Assembly (NCBI GenBank): GCA_934621385.1 | Contig: CAKTUI010000041.1 | Coordinates: 1-20,381 of the forward strand | Reading direction: 5' to 3' | Length of the DNA stretch: 20,381 nucleotides | Origin: an uncultured Kiritimatiellota bacterium | GTDB lineage: Bacteria; Verrucomicrobiota; Kiritimatiellia; RFP12; UBA1067 | Program-made: the position numbers and the translations under genes | Shown: one piece after another, positions 1 to 7,415 of the stretch | Layout of the letters: every line of letters begins with the position of its first letter | Numbering within the stretch: position 1 is the stretch's first letter | Notes under the pieces: model-generated | What the model was told of the DNA's origin: nothing | What the model saw: the letters and a program-made list of their open reading frames with translations, nothing else | Database searches by the model: none

Positions 1-2
1 GG

Positions 3-272
3 GAGGTCCTCCACCGCCTGAATCCCCTGGACGCGACGGGGGCGGACGGCGCATCTGGCGATCCGGACGGGGACGGAATCCTGTCGTTTGGGGCGACGGC
101 TTCCGTCCTTGGGTGGCGTTCGGGGCGGTGCTTCATCGAGGATGTGCGCGGCGGTCGTCGTCTGGAGGAATGTGTCCCCGCCGTTGGGGTGGCGGTTCGT
201 TGTCTGGATGTCCGCATCGTGACGGATGGCGGAGACCGTGTTCGGGAGGCCAGGTTCGAGTGTGACGGATAG
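3..272 (+). CDS. C-terminal part of an unrecognised protein (5' end outside window)
   Basis: The frame is open from the first bases of the window to a TAG at 270-272, giving about 89 residues with no start inside the window, so this is the tail of a longer gene. Near its beginning it carries an Asp/Gly-rich stretch, DATGADGASGDPDGDGILSF. This resembles the DxDxDG calcium loops (thrombospondin type 3 or dockerin-like) common near the ends of exported proteins in Verrucomicrobia. The last 40 residues alternate hydrophobic and polar positions and are probably beta strands; a pseudopilin-like tail is possible but unproven. Third codon positions are mostly G or C, as in the neighbouring genes, which supports real coding. 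The family is not recognised. Confidence 0.5.
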   Translation, partial: EVLHRLNPLDATGADGASGDPDGDGILSFGATASVLGWRSGRCFIEDVRGGRRLEECVPAVGVAVRCLDVRIVTDGGDRVREARFECDG

Positions 273-419
273 TGCGTGTTCAGGGAATTGGGTGATGCGT
301 CCTTCCTGTTCAACCGGGAGTGGGATCTCCTGCGCGTGACGCGTCGTGGGGTCGGCGCACCGGCCGATTGGTTCTCCTGTTCCGTGTGTGGCAGGGCCCT
401 TGTCCTGCGTATTCGTTAG
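273..419 (+). other. Short open frame directly after the TAG of the preceding gene
   Basis: After the TAG at 270-272 the same frame stays open for another 48 codons to a second TAG at 417-419. A GTG at 276 could start a 47-residue peptide. Codon third positions are again GC-rich and the conceptual peptide looks protein-like (for example REWDLLRVTRRG, CSVCGRALVLRIR). It could be a nonsense-split tail of the preceding gene, a small separate gene, or chance openness in GC-rich DNA. No clear ribosome binding site precedes the GTG. Confidence 0.2.
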
Positions 420-463
420 GAACGCGGCGTATTGAACCGGGAAACTCATGGCGAGGCCACCGG

Positions 464-511
464 GCGGCAGCTTCGCGCAAGCCCTCGCGCAGGCGGTTTT
501 TGGTATAATAC
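464..511 (+). promoter_or_regulatory. Promoter inside a dispersed 48-bp repeat, upstream of deoC
   Basis: TATAAT lies at 504-509, preceded by TGG at 501-503 (extended -10, TGnTATAAT). Transcription should start near 516, leaving a leader of about 15 nt that contains a GAGGAAA ribosome binding site (521-527) before the ATG at 531. No convincing -35 box is seen. Bases 464-511 match 16979-17026 at 42 of 48 positions, and the core (493-511) matches 8945-8963 with one mismatch. The promoter is therefore part of a repeated element rather than a unique sequence. Confidence 0.7.
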
Positions 512-530
512 AAGGCAAAAGAGGAAAAGA

Positions 531-1217
531 ATGATGACACGAGAAGAACTTGCTGGAATGATTGACCACACCTTCCTGAAGGCGGCGGGGGATGCGGATG
601 CCGTTCGTCGGCTCTGTCGCGAGGCGAAGCGGTATCACTTCGCTTGCGCGATGGTGAATCCCGTGCAGGTTGCTCTCGCGGCGAGTCTTCTGAAGGGGAG
701 CGACGTTCGCGTGGGCACGGTCATCGGTTTCCCCCTCGGGCAGAATGTGCCGGAAGTCAAGAACTACGAGGCGGCCGTTGCCGTTGACGAGGGTGCGCTT
801 GACCTTGATTTTGTGCTGGATATCCGCAAACTGAAGGTCGCGATGACCGACGAGCGTGTGCGCGAGGGCCTTGAACTTGAGTTGACGAACAGCAACGCCT
901 ATTGCAAGGAGGCTGGGTTCGGGGTCGTGACCAAGCTGATTATCGAGTGTTGCTACCTGACGGATGAGGAGAAAGTCCTGGCCTGCGAACTTGCCAAGTC
1001 CGCCGGGTTCGACTATGTGAAGACATCCACGGGCTTCGGTACGGGTGGCGCGACGGTGCATGACATCAGGCTGATGCGCAAGGCCGTCGGACGGCGCATG
1101 GGCGTGAAGGCGGCGGGCGGCATCCGTACGCTCGCGGATGCGCTCGCTCTCATCGAGGCGGGGGCAACGCGTCTTGGGTGCAGTGCGAGCGTGGACATCC
1201 TGAAGGAACTTGAATGA
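531..1217 (+). CDS. deoC: Deoxyribose-phosphate aldolase
   Basis: This cytosolic class I aldolase cleaves 2-deoxy-D-ribose 5-phosphate to glyceraldehyde 3-phosphate and acetaldehyde, the last step of deoxynucleoside catabolism. The product is 228 residues, in the range of short bacterial DeoC proteins. The Schiff-base lysine is K164 in YVKTSTGF, the second catalytic lysine is K193 in GVKAAGG, and the acidic partner is D93 in LDFVLD; all three lie in well-conserved DeoC motifs. The frame is open further upstream, but the -10 box at 504-509 and the GAGGAAA site place the start at ATG 531 (or 534). It is the first gene of a translationally coupled operon: its TGA overlaps the next ATG as ATGA. 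No other nucleoside-catabolism gene is nearby, so the reason for its linkage to transporters and a glycosidase is unclear. Confidence 0.95.
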   Translation: MMTREELAGMIDHTFLKAAGDADAVRRLCREAKRYHFACAMVNPVQVALAASLLKGSDVRVGTVIGFPLGQNVPEVKNYEAAVAVDEGALDLDFVLDIRKLKVAMTDERVREGLELELTNSNAYCKEAGFGVVTKLIIECCYLTDEEKVLACELAKSAGFDYVKTSTGFGTGGATVHDIRLMRKAVGRRMGVKAAGGIRTLADALALIEAGATRLGCSASVDILKELE

Positions 1218-2470
1218 TCGCGGCTTTTCTACTCGTCATTCTCTTTCTGCTGTCGGCTTTCTTTTCCAGTTCGGAGACGGTCCTGTTTTCCCTGACTGGT
1301 GCGCAACGGGCACGGATTCGCGCCCGGAGTGCGCGGGCGGATGCGCGCATCGGCAAGTGCCTTGACGACAAGGCGGTTCTCTTCTCCACGCTACTGGTCG
1401 GCAACACCTTCGTCAACTTTGCGATTTCGACAATCGGCTATCGCCTTTTCAGGGCCTACATCCCATGTGGGGCGTGGTTGGCCGTGCCCGTGATGACGGT
1501 TCTCCTGCTTGTCTTCGGCGAGGTGACGCCCAAGCGGCTGGCTTTGCGTTCTGCGGAACGGTTCGCCCCGGCGTGTGCCGTCCTGCTTCTTTTTTGGCGC
1601 GGCATTCTGTCGCCCTTCAACCATGTTCTCCGCTTTACCTCGCGGGCGTTCGCGCCGGCATTGGAGCGCGAGCGGCGGGCCTTGTCGGACGACGAGTTCG
1701 TCTCCGTCCTGGAGTCGGCGGCGGAGCGCGGCGATGTTTCGGCCGCCGATGCCGAGATGGTGGAGGGTGTCCTCCGTCTGTCCGAGCTGTGCGCCAATGA
1801 CGAGATGACGCCGCGTGTGGATATTGAGGGGTATGACATCGACTGTGATGAGGCGACCCGCCGGCAGACGCTCGCCACGGCGCGGCATCGCTACCTGCCG
1901 GTTTATCGCCGCACACCAGATGCCATTGAGGGTGTCATCAATCGGGAGACGGGCAAGACCGAGGATGCGCTCTTCGTCCCCGAGACGGTGACGCTGGACG
2001 ACCTTTTGCTGACATTTGCGAAAAGCGGCAAGCCGCTGGCCGTCGTCCTTGATGAATACGGCGGGACGGCGGGCATCATTTCGCCGAATGACGTGCTGGA
2101 ACTGATTGTCGGGCCAGGCGTCTTTGAGAATCCCAACCAGGAACCGGCCATCGTTCGGAAGGGGGAGAACGTCTGGGAGATTGATGCGCGCGCGAGCTTG
2201 GATGAAATCAATCGCGAACTTGACGTTGAACTGGAGGCCGAGGATGCCGACCGACTCTCCGGCTGGGTGCAGTTCCATGCCGAGCGCATTCCGCATGTCG
2301 GGCAGGAGATTGTGGCGGACGGATGCCGTGCGACCGTGCTCAAGCGGCGCCACCGCCGCGTCACTTTGGTTCGACTTGAAGTCCTGAAGCACCCCGATGC
2401 CGCCACCGACGAGGCGATTATCCATGAGACGGATGAGGCGGTTGAACGGACTGAGGAGGACGACGAATGA
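1214..2470 (+). CDS. CNNM/CorC-type DUF21 and CBS-domain membrane transporter
   Basis: The protein has 418 residues and the classical CorC/HlyC-CNNM order. An N-terminal DUF21 membrane domain (about residues 1-140) carries SSSETVLFS in the first helix and GEVTPKRLALR near its end. A CBS pair follows (about 190-310) with DEYGGTAGIIS, a family hallmark. A CorC_HlyC (transporter-associated) domain (about 325-395) and an acidic tail complete it. Relatives are linked to magnesium, cobalt or sodium transport and metal resistance; the substrate here cannot be read from sequence. The start codon overlaps the deoC stop and its own stop overlaps the start of the next DUF21 gene, so the three should be translationally coupled and made in similar amounts. 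The first CBS motif looks short, which may affect nucleotide binding. Confidence 0.88.
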   Translation: MIAAFLLVILFLLSAFFSSSETVLFSLTGAQRARIRARSARADARIGKCLDDKAVLFSTLLVGNTFVNFAISTIGYRLFRAYIPCGAWLAVPVMTVLLLVFGEVTPKRLALRSAERFAPACAVLLLFWRGILSPFNHVLRFTSRAFAPALERERRALSDDEFVSVLESAAERGDVSAADAEMVEGVLRLSELCANDEMTPRVDIEGYDIDCDEATRRQTLATARHRYLPVYRRTPDAIEGVINRETGKTEDALFVPETVTLDDLLLTFAKSGKPLAVVLDEYGGTAGIISPNDVLELIVGPGVFENPNQEPAIVRKGENVWEIDARASLDEINRELDVELEAEDADRLSGWVQFHAERIPHVGQEIVADGCRATVLKRRHRRVTLVRLEVLKHPDAATDEAIIHETDEAVERTEEDDE

Positions 2471-3108
2471 GTATTTTCATCCTGCTCGTCATCATTCTTG
2501 CCTCGCTTGCGGCGGCGGCATTCTGCGCCGGGGCCGAGACGGGCTTCCTTTCCGTCGGACGCGGTCGCATTCTCCACTTGGCACGGGAGGGCGGGCGCAA
2601 GGCCAAGATTGTCCAGAAGGCCCTTTCGGATATGTCGGGGACGACGACGACTCTGCTGATCGGCAGCAATTTGGCGAACGTTACCTATTCCTCGGCCTCG
2701 GCCGCCCTGATTCTTGAACTGTGCTCGGGTTCGGTTGCACGGTCGATTGGTAGCTTTCTTGCCGCGTTCATCGTGCTCTATGTCTCGGAATTCATGCCGA
2801 AACTCCTGTGCGCGGCGCGGCCTCTCCGGCGGACACTGGCCCTCGCCGACATCTATCGCGTGGTAGAGTTCGTCTTGAGGCCGCTGACGCGTCTCGGGGT
2901 CGCCTTCACGAATTTCTTCATGCCGAGCAATGAGGTTCGGGAAAAGCTGACATCGGCCGACCTTATGCGGATTCTTAACGATCGGAAGGACGGGGTTCGT
3001 CTCTCCGATTTTGAAAGTGCCCTCATCGGGCGGATTATCGTCCTTCGGGTGAAGGGCAAGCCAATTACGCCGGAGGCCATCCTCTCGGCCCTTCGAGACT
3101 TTGACTGA
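2467..3108 (+). CDS. DUF21-domain membrane protein lacking CBS domains
   Basis: This 213-residue protein is a DUF21 membrane domain alone. It has an N-terminal hydrophobic helix with GAETGFLSVGRGR (compare SSSETVLFS in its neighbour). A hydrophobic segment near residues 58-80 contains LLIGSNLANVTYSS, and another near 90-110 ends in VSEFMPKLL, the counterpart of the conserved GE-x-x-PK motif with Ser in place of Gly. After a final hydrophobic stretch (about 130-145) it ends in a short soluble tail, with no CBS pair and no CorC_HlyC domain, so it is about half the length of its neighbour. The ATGA overlap with the upstream gene suggests the two form a hetero-oligomer in which only one subunit carries the regulatory module. 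That pairing is an inference; DUF21 proteins are known to dimerise. Confidence 0.8.
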   Translation: MSIFILLVIILASLAAAAFCAGAETGFLSVGRGRILHLAREGGRKAKIVQKALSDMSGTTTTLLIGSNLANVTYSSASAALILELCSGSVARSIGSFLAAFIVLYVSEFMPKLLCAARPLRRTLALADIYRVVEFVLRPLTRLGVAFTNFFMPSNEVREKLTSADLMRILNDRKDGVRLSDFESALIGRIIVLRVKGKPITPEAILSALRDFD

Positions 3109-3138
3109 GATGGGTGAGACGGAAAGGAGAACGGAAGA

Positions 3139-6100
3139 ATGAATGGATTGTTCAAGGCTTATTCGGTCGCCGCGCTGATGGGTGCGCTGGCGGTTCTTGC
3201 CGTTCGGGCGGTCTCGCTTGAGGAGGGCTTCCTGAATCCGCCGCACGATGCGAAGCCGCAGACCTGGTGGCACTGGATGAACGGCAATGTGACGAAGGAG
3301 GGCATTACGGCCGACCTTGAGGCCATGGCCGAGATTGGCATTGGCGGTGCCCAGATTTTCGACGCGGGCTGTGACATTCCGCCTGGACCCGTTGCCTTCA
3401 ATTCGCCTGATTGGTTTGACGTCATCGCCCACACGGCGAAACAGGCGCGGCGGTTGGGCATCGAACTGGCCCTGCCGAACTGCAGCGGGTGGTCGAGTTC
3501 GGGCGGGCCTTGGAATCCGCCTGAGAATGGCATGAAGTTCCTGGAAATGACCGAGACGCGGGTCTCAGGTCCCACAACTTTTCGCGGCAAACTCGCCCAG
3601 CCGCGCAATCCAATCGGGTTCTATGAGGACATTGCCGTCATCGCCTATCCTGTTCCGCCGGCCTCCCGGTGGCGGATGGCGGATGCGGGAGCGCAGGTCA
3701 AAAACACCGAGAAGGGGGTCGTCGTCACTTTCCCCAAGGCCGTTGAGGTCAGCGGCTATTCCTTCCGGCTCGCCTATCCCCATTGCTGGTCGGGTTCGGG
3801 GACGATGTCGGTTGAGATTTCGGATGACGGCCAGGAGTTCCGCCCGTTCCTTTCCCGTGAGGTCCAGCTGGCCACTTCGGGGAAGACCGACAACTCCATT
3901 CGGTTCATGCCTTTTGAGAAGCCTGTTACGGCGCGGGCATTTCGCATAACGCCGAGTTTCCACAAGTCCTTCAAGGTGACGATGAAGGATGTGTCCGTTG
4001 AGAAGAAGATGATAGTCGGCGATTTGCAGGCGAAGATCTTTCGCCATCGTGCTCCCGTGCAGATTGAGCGCGTGCCTACAACGGCGAACCAGGTCATCGA
4101 CAAGCGGACGATTGTCGACTTGACGTCCCGAATGGCGAAGGACGGGACGCTTGAATGGAACGTGCCAACTGGCGAGTGGACGATTCTCCGCCTTGGCTAT
4201 GCGGTCAACGGACAGCGCAATCACCCCGCCTCGAAGTTTGGCGTGGGCCTTGAGGTGGACAAGCTCTCGAAGGGTGCCATGGACTATCACTTCGATGCCT
4301 ATGTCGGCAAGCTCTGCGACTACCTCGGCCCGCTGGCGGGCAACGTGTCGACGGGGCTGAACAACATTCTCGTCGACAGCTACGAGGTCGGTTCGCAGAA
4401 CTGGACGAAGGGTTTTGAAAAGGAGTTCGCTCGTCGGCGCGGTTATTCGATGGCCCCCTACTATCCCGTTTTCACGGGCAGTGTCGTCGGATCCGTGGAT
4501 GAGACGGAGCGCTTTCTCGGCGACTTCCGTCGGACGGTCGCCGACCTGTTCGCCGAGAACTATGCGGGGGAACTCGCGGCGAAATGCCATGAGCGGGGAC
4601 TGAAGCTTTCGCTGGAGCCGTATGGGAGCTGTCCCGCCGACAACCTCCAGTATGGTTCGTCCGTTGACATTCCGATGGGCGAATACTGGAGCGCGCGCGG
4701 CCCGGTGGTCTGGTCGGTTGGCAATGCCCGCTTCCCGGCCTATCTGGCCCATGTCTGGGGACGGCGGTATGCGGCGACGGAATCCTTTACGAGTGGGCCG
4801 GGTGAGGGGACGGGCCGTTGGCAGAAGACGCCCTACGGACTCAAGGCGCAGGGTGACCGTGTGTATGCGAGCGGTGTCAACCGCATCATCTACCACCGCT
4901 TCACGCACCAGCCGTGGCCCGGGAACAAGTACGTGCCGGGCATGACGATGGGCAAGTGGGGAATGCATTTCGATCGGACGCAGACCTGGTGGAAGCAGGC
5001 GAAGGACTGGATTACCTACCAGTCGCGTTGTCAGTTCCTTCTGCAGGAGGGCAAGGTCGTTTCGGAGGGGCTCTTCTATTGCGGCGAGGCGGCTCCCAAC
5101 GCCGGCGGCAATACGGACGGTTCGTCCGAAAAACCCGTCACGCTGCCCTATGGCTACAACTGGGACATCTGCTCGCGTGATGCGCTTATGAAGCTCACGG
5201 TGGACGAGCGCGGGCGCATCCTCGTGCCGGGCGGCATCGCTTACGAGATGCTCATCCTGCTGAAGGACGAGACGATGAGCCTTGATGTGCTGCAGAAGAT
5301 TGGCGAACTTCTCGATGCGGGTGCGAAGGTCGTGGCCGAGGTCAAGCCCGTGCGCACACCGGGGCTACGCGGGTATCCGACGGCGGATGGCGAATTGCGG
5401 ACGCTGGCGGACAAGATTTGGAAGCGGAAGGGACTGTTGGCCTGTTCGGTTGACGAGGCCATCCAGCAGCTGGGCATTGAGCCGGACTTCGCCTGGGCGG
5501 GCAAGAAGGGTCGGGAACTTGGCGTTGATGACATCGCCTACATTCACCGTGACTATGCCGCCGCAGGCGAGGGATATTTCGTCGCGATGCCAAACCGCAC
5601 GTCGACGAGCGTGGAGGTCAGCTTCCGTCAGACGGGGCGCGTCCCGGAACTCTGGGATGCCGAGCGCGGCACAATGGAAGACGCCCCCGTGTGGCGCGAG
5701 GAGAACGGGCGCATGTATGTGCGGCTCGACTTCCGTCCGTCTGGCTCCGTGTTCGTCATGTTCCGCCGTCCGGCGGTGGACAATCATGCGGTGGCACTTG
5801 ACGTGAAGGCGCAGGCTGTGGTGGATCCGTCTGACCATACGCTGGAGATTGTCCACGCCGAGTATGGTTGGTTTGGCGCGTCGGACGGTGAACGGACGCT
5901 GAGCACAAATGTGACGGAGGCCGTCCGGGCGACCGTGCGCGGCGATTCCGTGCGGATATTCATTTCGAACAAGACGATGGTGGACGGCAAGGATCCCGCG
6001 CCGATGAAGAAGAAGTCGGCTCGAATCACCTATCGCCTCGACGGCGTGGAGAAGACGGTTGATGTGATGGAGCACACAGAGTTTGCCCTCAGTGCCACAT

Positions 6101-6825
6101 CTTCGTCCAACGAAATGCCAGATGTTCTGCCAGACTTCGAGATTCATGCCAGAAAGGGTGGCCGTCCTGCGATCCTCGCTTACCGTCCACTTGAGGCGAC
6201 GGTCACGATGGCCTCGGGTGCGCAGCAGATGGTCCGTGCTGATGTTCCGGCGGCCACGCTCGTGTCGGGTCCCTGGGCGGTCGCTTTCCCGAAGGGATGG
6301 GATGCCCCGGAACGGACGGTCTTCCCGAAGCTGATTTCCTGGACGGAAAGCCCGGTGGATGGAATCCGTTATTTCAGTGGTTCGGCTGTTTACGGCAAGC
6401 GCATCCGCCATTCGCATCCGAAACCGGGCGAGCGGTTGATTCTCGACTTGGGCACGGTGAAGGATTTTGCGGAGGTTCGCGTCAATGGAGTTGATTTCCC
6501 CGTCCTCTGGAAGCCGCCGTTTAGGGTCGACATCACGGATGCCCTCCAGGATGGCGATGTCCTGGATGTGCGCGTTCGTGTCACGAACCGCTGGCCGAAC
6601 CGCCTGATTGGCGATGATCGGCTCTATGAGGAGGACTGCGAATGGAAGAAGGCCGACTTCCGCGAAGCCATTGTCGAGTTGCCGCAGTGGGTGAAGGACG
6701 GACAGCGCAGTCCGACCGGGCGGCACACGTTCACGACTTGGAAGCACTGGAATAAGGACGACAAGCTGTTGCCGTCCGGGTTGATTGGCCCCGTTCTTTT
6801 GCGCACGGCGGTGCCGGCTAAGTAA
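3139..6825 (+). CDS. Secreted GH106-like alpha-L-rhamnosidase
   Basis: The product has 1228 residues with a signal peptide (about 1-25: basic start, then AALMGALAVLAVRA). The mature N-terminus carries the family signature PQTWWHWMNGNVTKEG and GIGGAQIF. Family GH106 enzymes are calcium-dependent inverting alpha-L-rhamnosidases that trim plant pectin (rhamnogalacturonan) and similar glycans. Candidate catalytic or calcium-site acids in conserved-looking contexts are E416 (DSYEVGSQNW), E493 (LSLEPYG) and E515 (IPMGEYW); I cannot assign acid and base with certainty. A discoidin-like beta domain lies near residues 200-250, and a galactose-binding-like jelly roll near 1095-1165 (RVNGVDFPVLWKPPFRVDIT). 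AGGAGA (3125-3130) precedes the ATG, and only 30 bp separate it from the DUF21 gene, so it probably shares the deoC transcript. No sugar importer or rhamnose catabolic gene lies in the window. Confidence 0.85.
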   Translation: MNGLFKAYSVAALMGALAVLAVRAVSLEEGFLNPPHDAKPQTWWHWMNGNVTKEGITADLEAMAEIGIGGAQIFDAGCDIPPGPVAFNSPDWFDVIAHTAKQARRLGIELALPNCSGWSSSGGPWNPPENGMKFLEMTETRVSGPTTFRGKLAQPRNPIGFYEDIAVIAYPVPPASRWRMADAGAQVKNTEKGVVVTFPKAVEVSGYSFRLAYPHCWSGSGTMSVEISDDGQEFRPFLSREVQLATSGKTDNSIRFMPFEKPVTARAFRITPSFHKSFKVTMKDVSVEKKMIVGDLQAKIFRHRAPVQIERVPTTANQVIDKRTIVDLTSRMAKDGTLEWNVPTGEWTILRLGYAVNGQRNHPASKFGVGLEVDKLSKGAMDYHFDAYVGKLCDYLGPLAGNVSTGLNNILVDSYEVGSQNWTKGFEKEFARRRGYSMAPYYPVFTGSVVGSVDETERFLGDFRRTVADLFAENYAGELAAKCHERGLKLSLEPYGSCPADNLQYGSSVDIPMGEYWSARGPVVWSVGNARFPAYLAHVWGRRYAATESFTSGPGEGTGRWQKTPYGLKAQGDRVYASGVNRIIYHRFTHQPWPGNKYVPGMTMGKWGMHFDRTQTWWKQAKDWITYQSRCQFLLQEGKVVSEGLFYCGEAAPNAGGNTDGSSEKPVTLPYGYNWDICSRDALMKLTVDERGRILVPGGIAYEMLILLKDETMSLDVLQKIGELLDAGAKVVAEVKPVRTPGLRGYPTADGELRTLADKIWKRKGLLACSVDEAIQQLGIEPDFAWAGKKGRELGVDDIAYIHRDYAAAGEGYFVAMPNRTSTSVEVSFRQTGRVPELWDAERGTMEDAPVWREENGRMYVRLDFRPSGSVFVMFRRPAVDNHAVALDVKAQAVVDPSDHTLEIVHAEYGWFGASDGERTLSTNVTEAVRATVRGDSVRIFISNKTMVDGKDPAPMKKKSARITYRLDGVEKTVDVMEHTEFALSATSSSNEMPDVLPDFEIHARKGGRPAILAYRPLEATVTMASGAQQMVRADVPAATLVSGPWAVAFPKGWDAPERTVFPKLISWTESPVDGIRYFSGSAVYGKRIRHSHPKPGERLILDLGTVKDFAEVRVNGVDFPVLWKPPFRVDITDALQDGDVLDVRVRVTNRWPNRLIGDDRLYEEDCEWKKADFREAIVELPQWVKDGQRSPTGRHTFTTWKHWNKDDKLLPSGLIGPVLLRTAVPAK

Positions 6826-6842
6826 AGGACGGACGAGGCGAT

Positions 6843-6885
6843 AGGGCGCGGCGATTCCACGGGATTGCCGCGCCCTTTACATTTT
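6843..6885 (+). terminator. Intrinsic terminator after the rhamnosidase gene
   Basis: A perfect 10-bp GC-rich stem (AGGGCGCGGC at 6843-6852, GCCGCGCCCT at 6867-6876) with a 14-nt loop is followed by TTTACATTTT. It closes the deoC-to-rhamnosidase operon, 17 bp after its last stop codon. Confidence 0.85.
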
Positions 6886-6905
6886 CTGACAGGAAGTGAA
6901 AAGGT

Positions 6906-6934
6906 CGGACGACGGCTTTACAGTCGCTTGTCCG
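6906..6934 (+). promoter_or_regulatory. Imperfect inverted repeat, candidate enhancer-binding-protein site
   Basis: CGGACGA (6906-6912) and TTGTCCG (6928-6934) form an inverted repeat with one G-T pair. Its centre lies roughly 80 bp upstream of the start point predicted for the sigma-54 promoter at 6976-6991, a position usable by an NtrC-type activator. It does not match the enterobacterial NtrC consensus, so the call rests only on symmetry and position. Confidence 0.3.
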
Positions 6935-6975
6935 TGGAGAAGCCAATTGTAGTCGAAGGGCCTGTTTTCGCGCCT

Positions 6976-6991
6976 TGGCACGGTTCGTGCT
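6976..6991 (+). promoter_or_regulatory. Sigma-54 (-24/-12) promoter of the nitrogen operon
   Basis: The sequence TGGCACGGTTCGTGCT has the invariant GG (6977-6978) and GC (6989-6990) exactly 10 bp apart, and matches the consensus TGGCACG-N4-TTGCW except for one base. Transcription should start near 7002, giving a leader of about 44 nt before the P-II gene at 7046. The location fits: glnK-amtB operons are classical RpoN targets activated under nitrogen limitation. RpoN and its activator are not encoded in this window. Confidence 0.85.
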
Positions 6992-7045
6992 ATTCGTTTG
7001 GCGTCCTCGATTGAGTGAGGGCAAGAAAAGGAACGAAGAAACGAA

Positions 7046-7387
7046 ATGAAACTGATTATCGCGTATATTCAGCCCGAACGGCTCAACGCCGTCAAGCAGG
7101 CCCTGTACACGCGGGAGGTGTACAAGATGTCCGTCTCCAACGCGCTTGGGTGTGGCCAGCAAAAGGGTTATGTCCATCAGTACCGTGGTGCCATTGAGGA
7201 GGTGACGCTGCTGAAGAAGATTCGTCTCGCCATTGCGGTGAACGACGAGTTCGTTCAGAAGACGGTCGATGGCATCATCGAGGGTGCCCGCACGGGTGAC
7301 ATCGGCGACGGCAAGATCTTCGTCCTTCCGATGGTGGAGTGCATTCGAATCCGCACGGGCGAACATGGCCCTGAGGCGATTGGGTAA
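7046..7387 (+). CDS. glnK: P-II nitrogen regulatory protein (GlnK-like)
   Basis: This small trimeric signalling protein senses ATP/ADP and 2-oxoglutarate and, as GlnK, plugs the ammonium channel when nitrogen is plentiful. The product has the usual length of 113 residues. Residues that contact nucleotide or 2-oxoglutarate in P-II proteins are in register: Q39, K58, the 83-TGDIGDGKIF-92 loop, R101 and R103. The T-loop reads GCGQQKGYVHQYRGAIEE, so position 51, the uridylylated tyrosine of enterobacterial P-II, is glutamate; Tyr-46 is kept. Control by GlnD at Tyr-51 is therefore impossible, and regulation should depend on ligands or another site. It is the first gene after the sigma-54 promoter, and the channel gene starts 28 bp downstream. 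A weak AAGGA lies about 10 bp before the ATG. The T-loop also somewhat resembles NifI-type P-II proteins. Confidence 0.93.
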   Translation: MKLIIAYIQPERLNAVKQALYTREVYKMSVSNALGCGQQKGYVHQYRGAIEEVTLLKKIRLAIAVNDEFVQKTVDGIIEGARTGDIGDGKIFVLPMVECIRIRTGEHGPEAIG

Positions 7388-7415
7388 CGAGAGAAGAAGA
7401 AAGGTGGTCAGTCAA

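Noticed and set aside
432..530. Upstream extension of the deoC frame
   Set aside because: The -10 element at 504-509 and the ribosome site at 521-527 fall inside this extension, and the encoded residues have no DeoC similarity.
1391..4968. Long minus-strand open frames (for example 1391-2425, 1903-3432, 3565-4968)
   Set aside because: They lie opposite well-identified genes and result from GC-rich third positions; their peptides show no family motifs.
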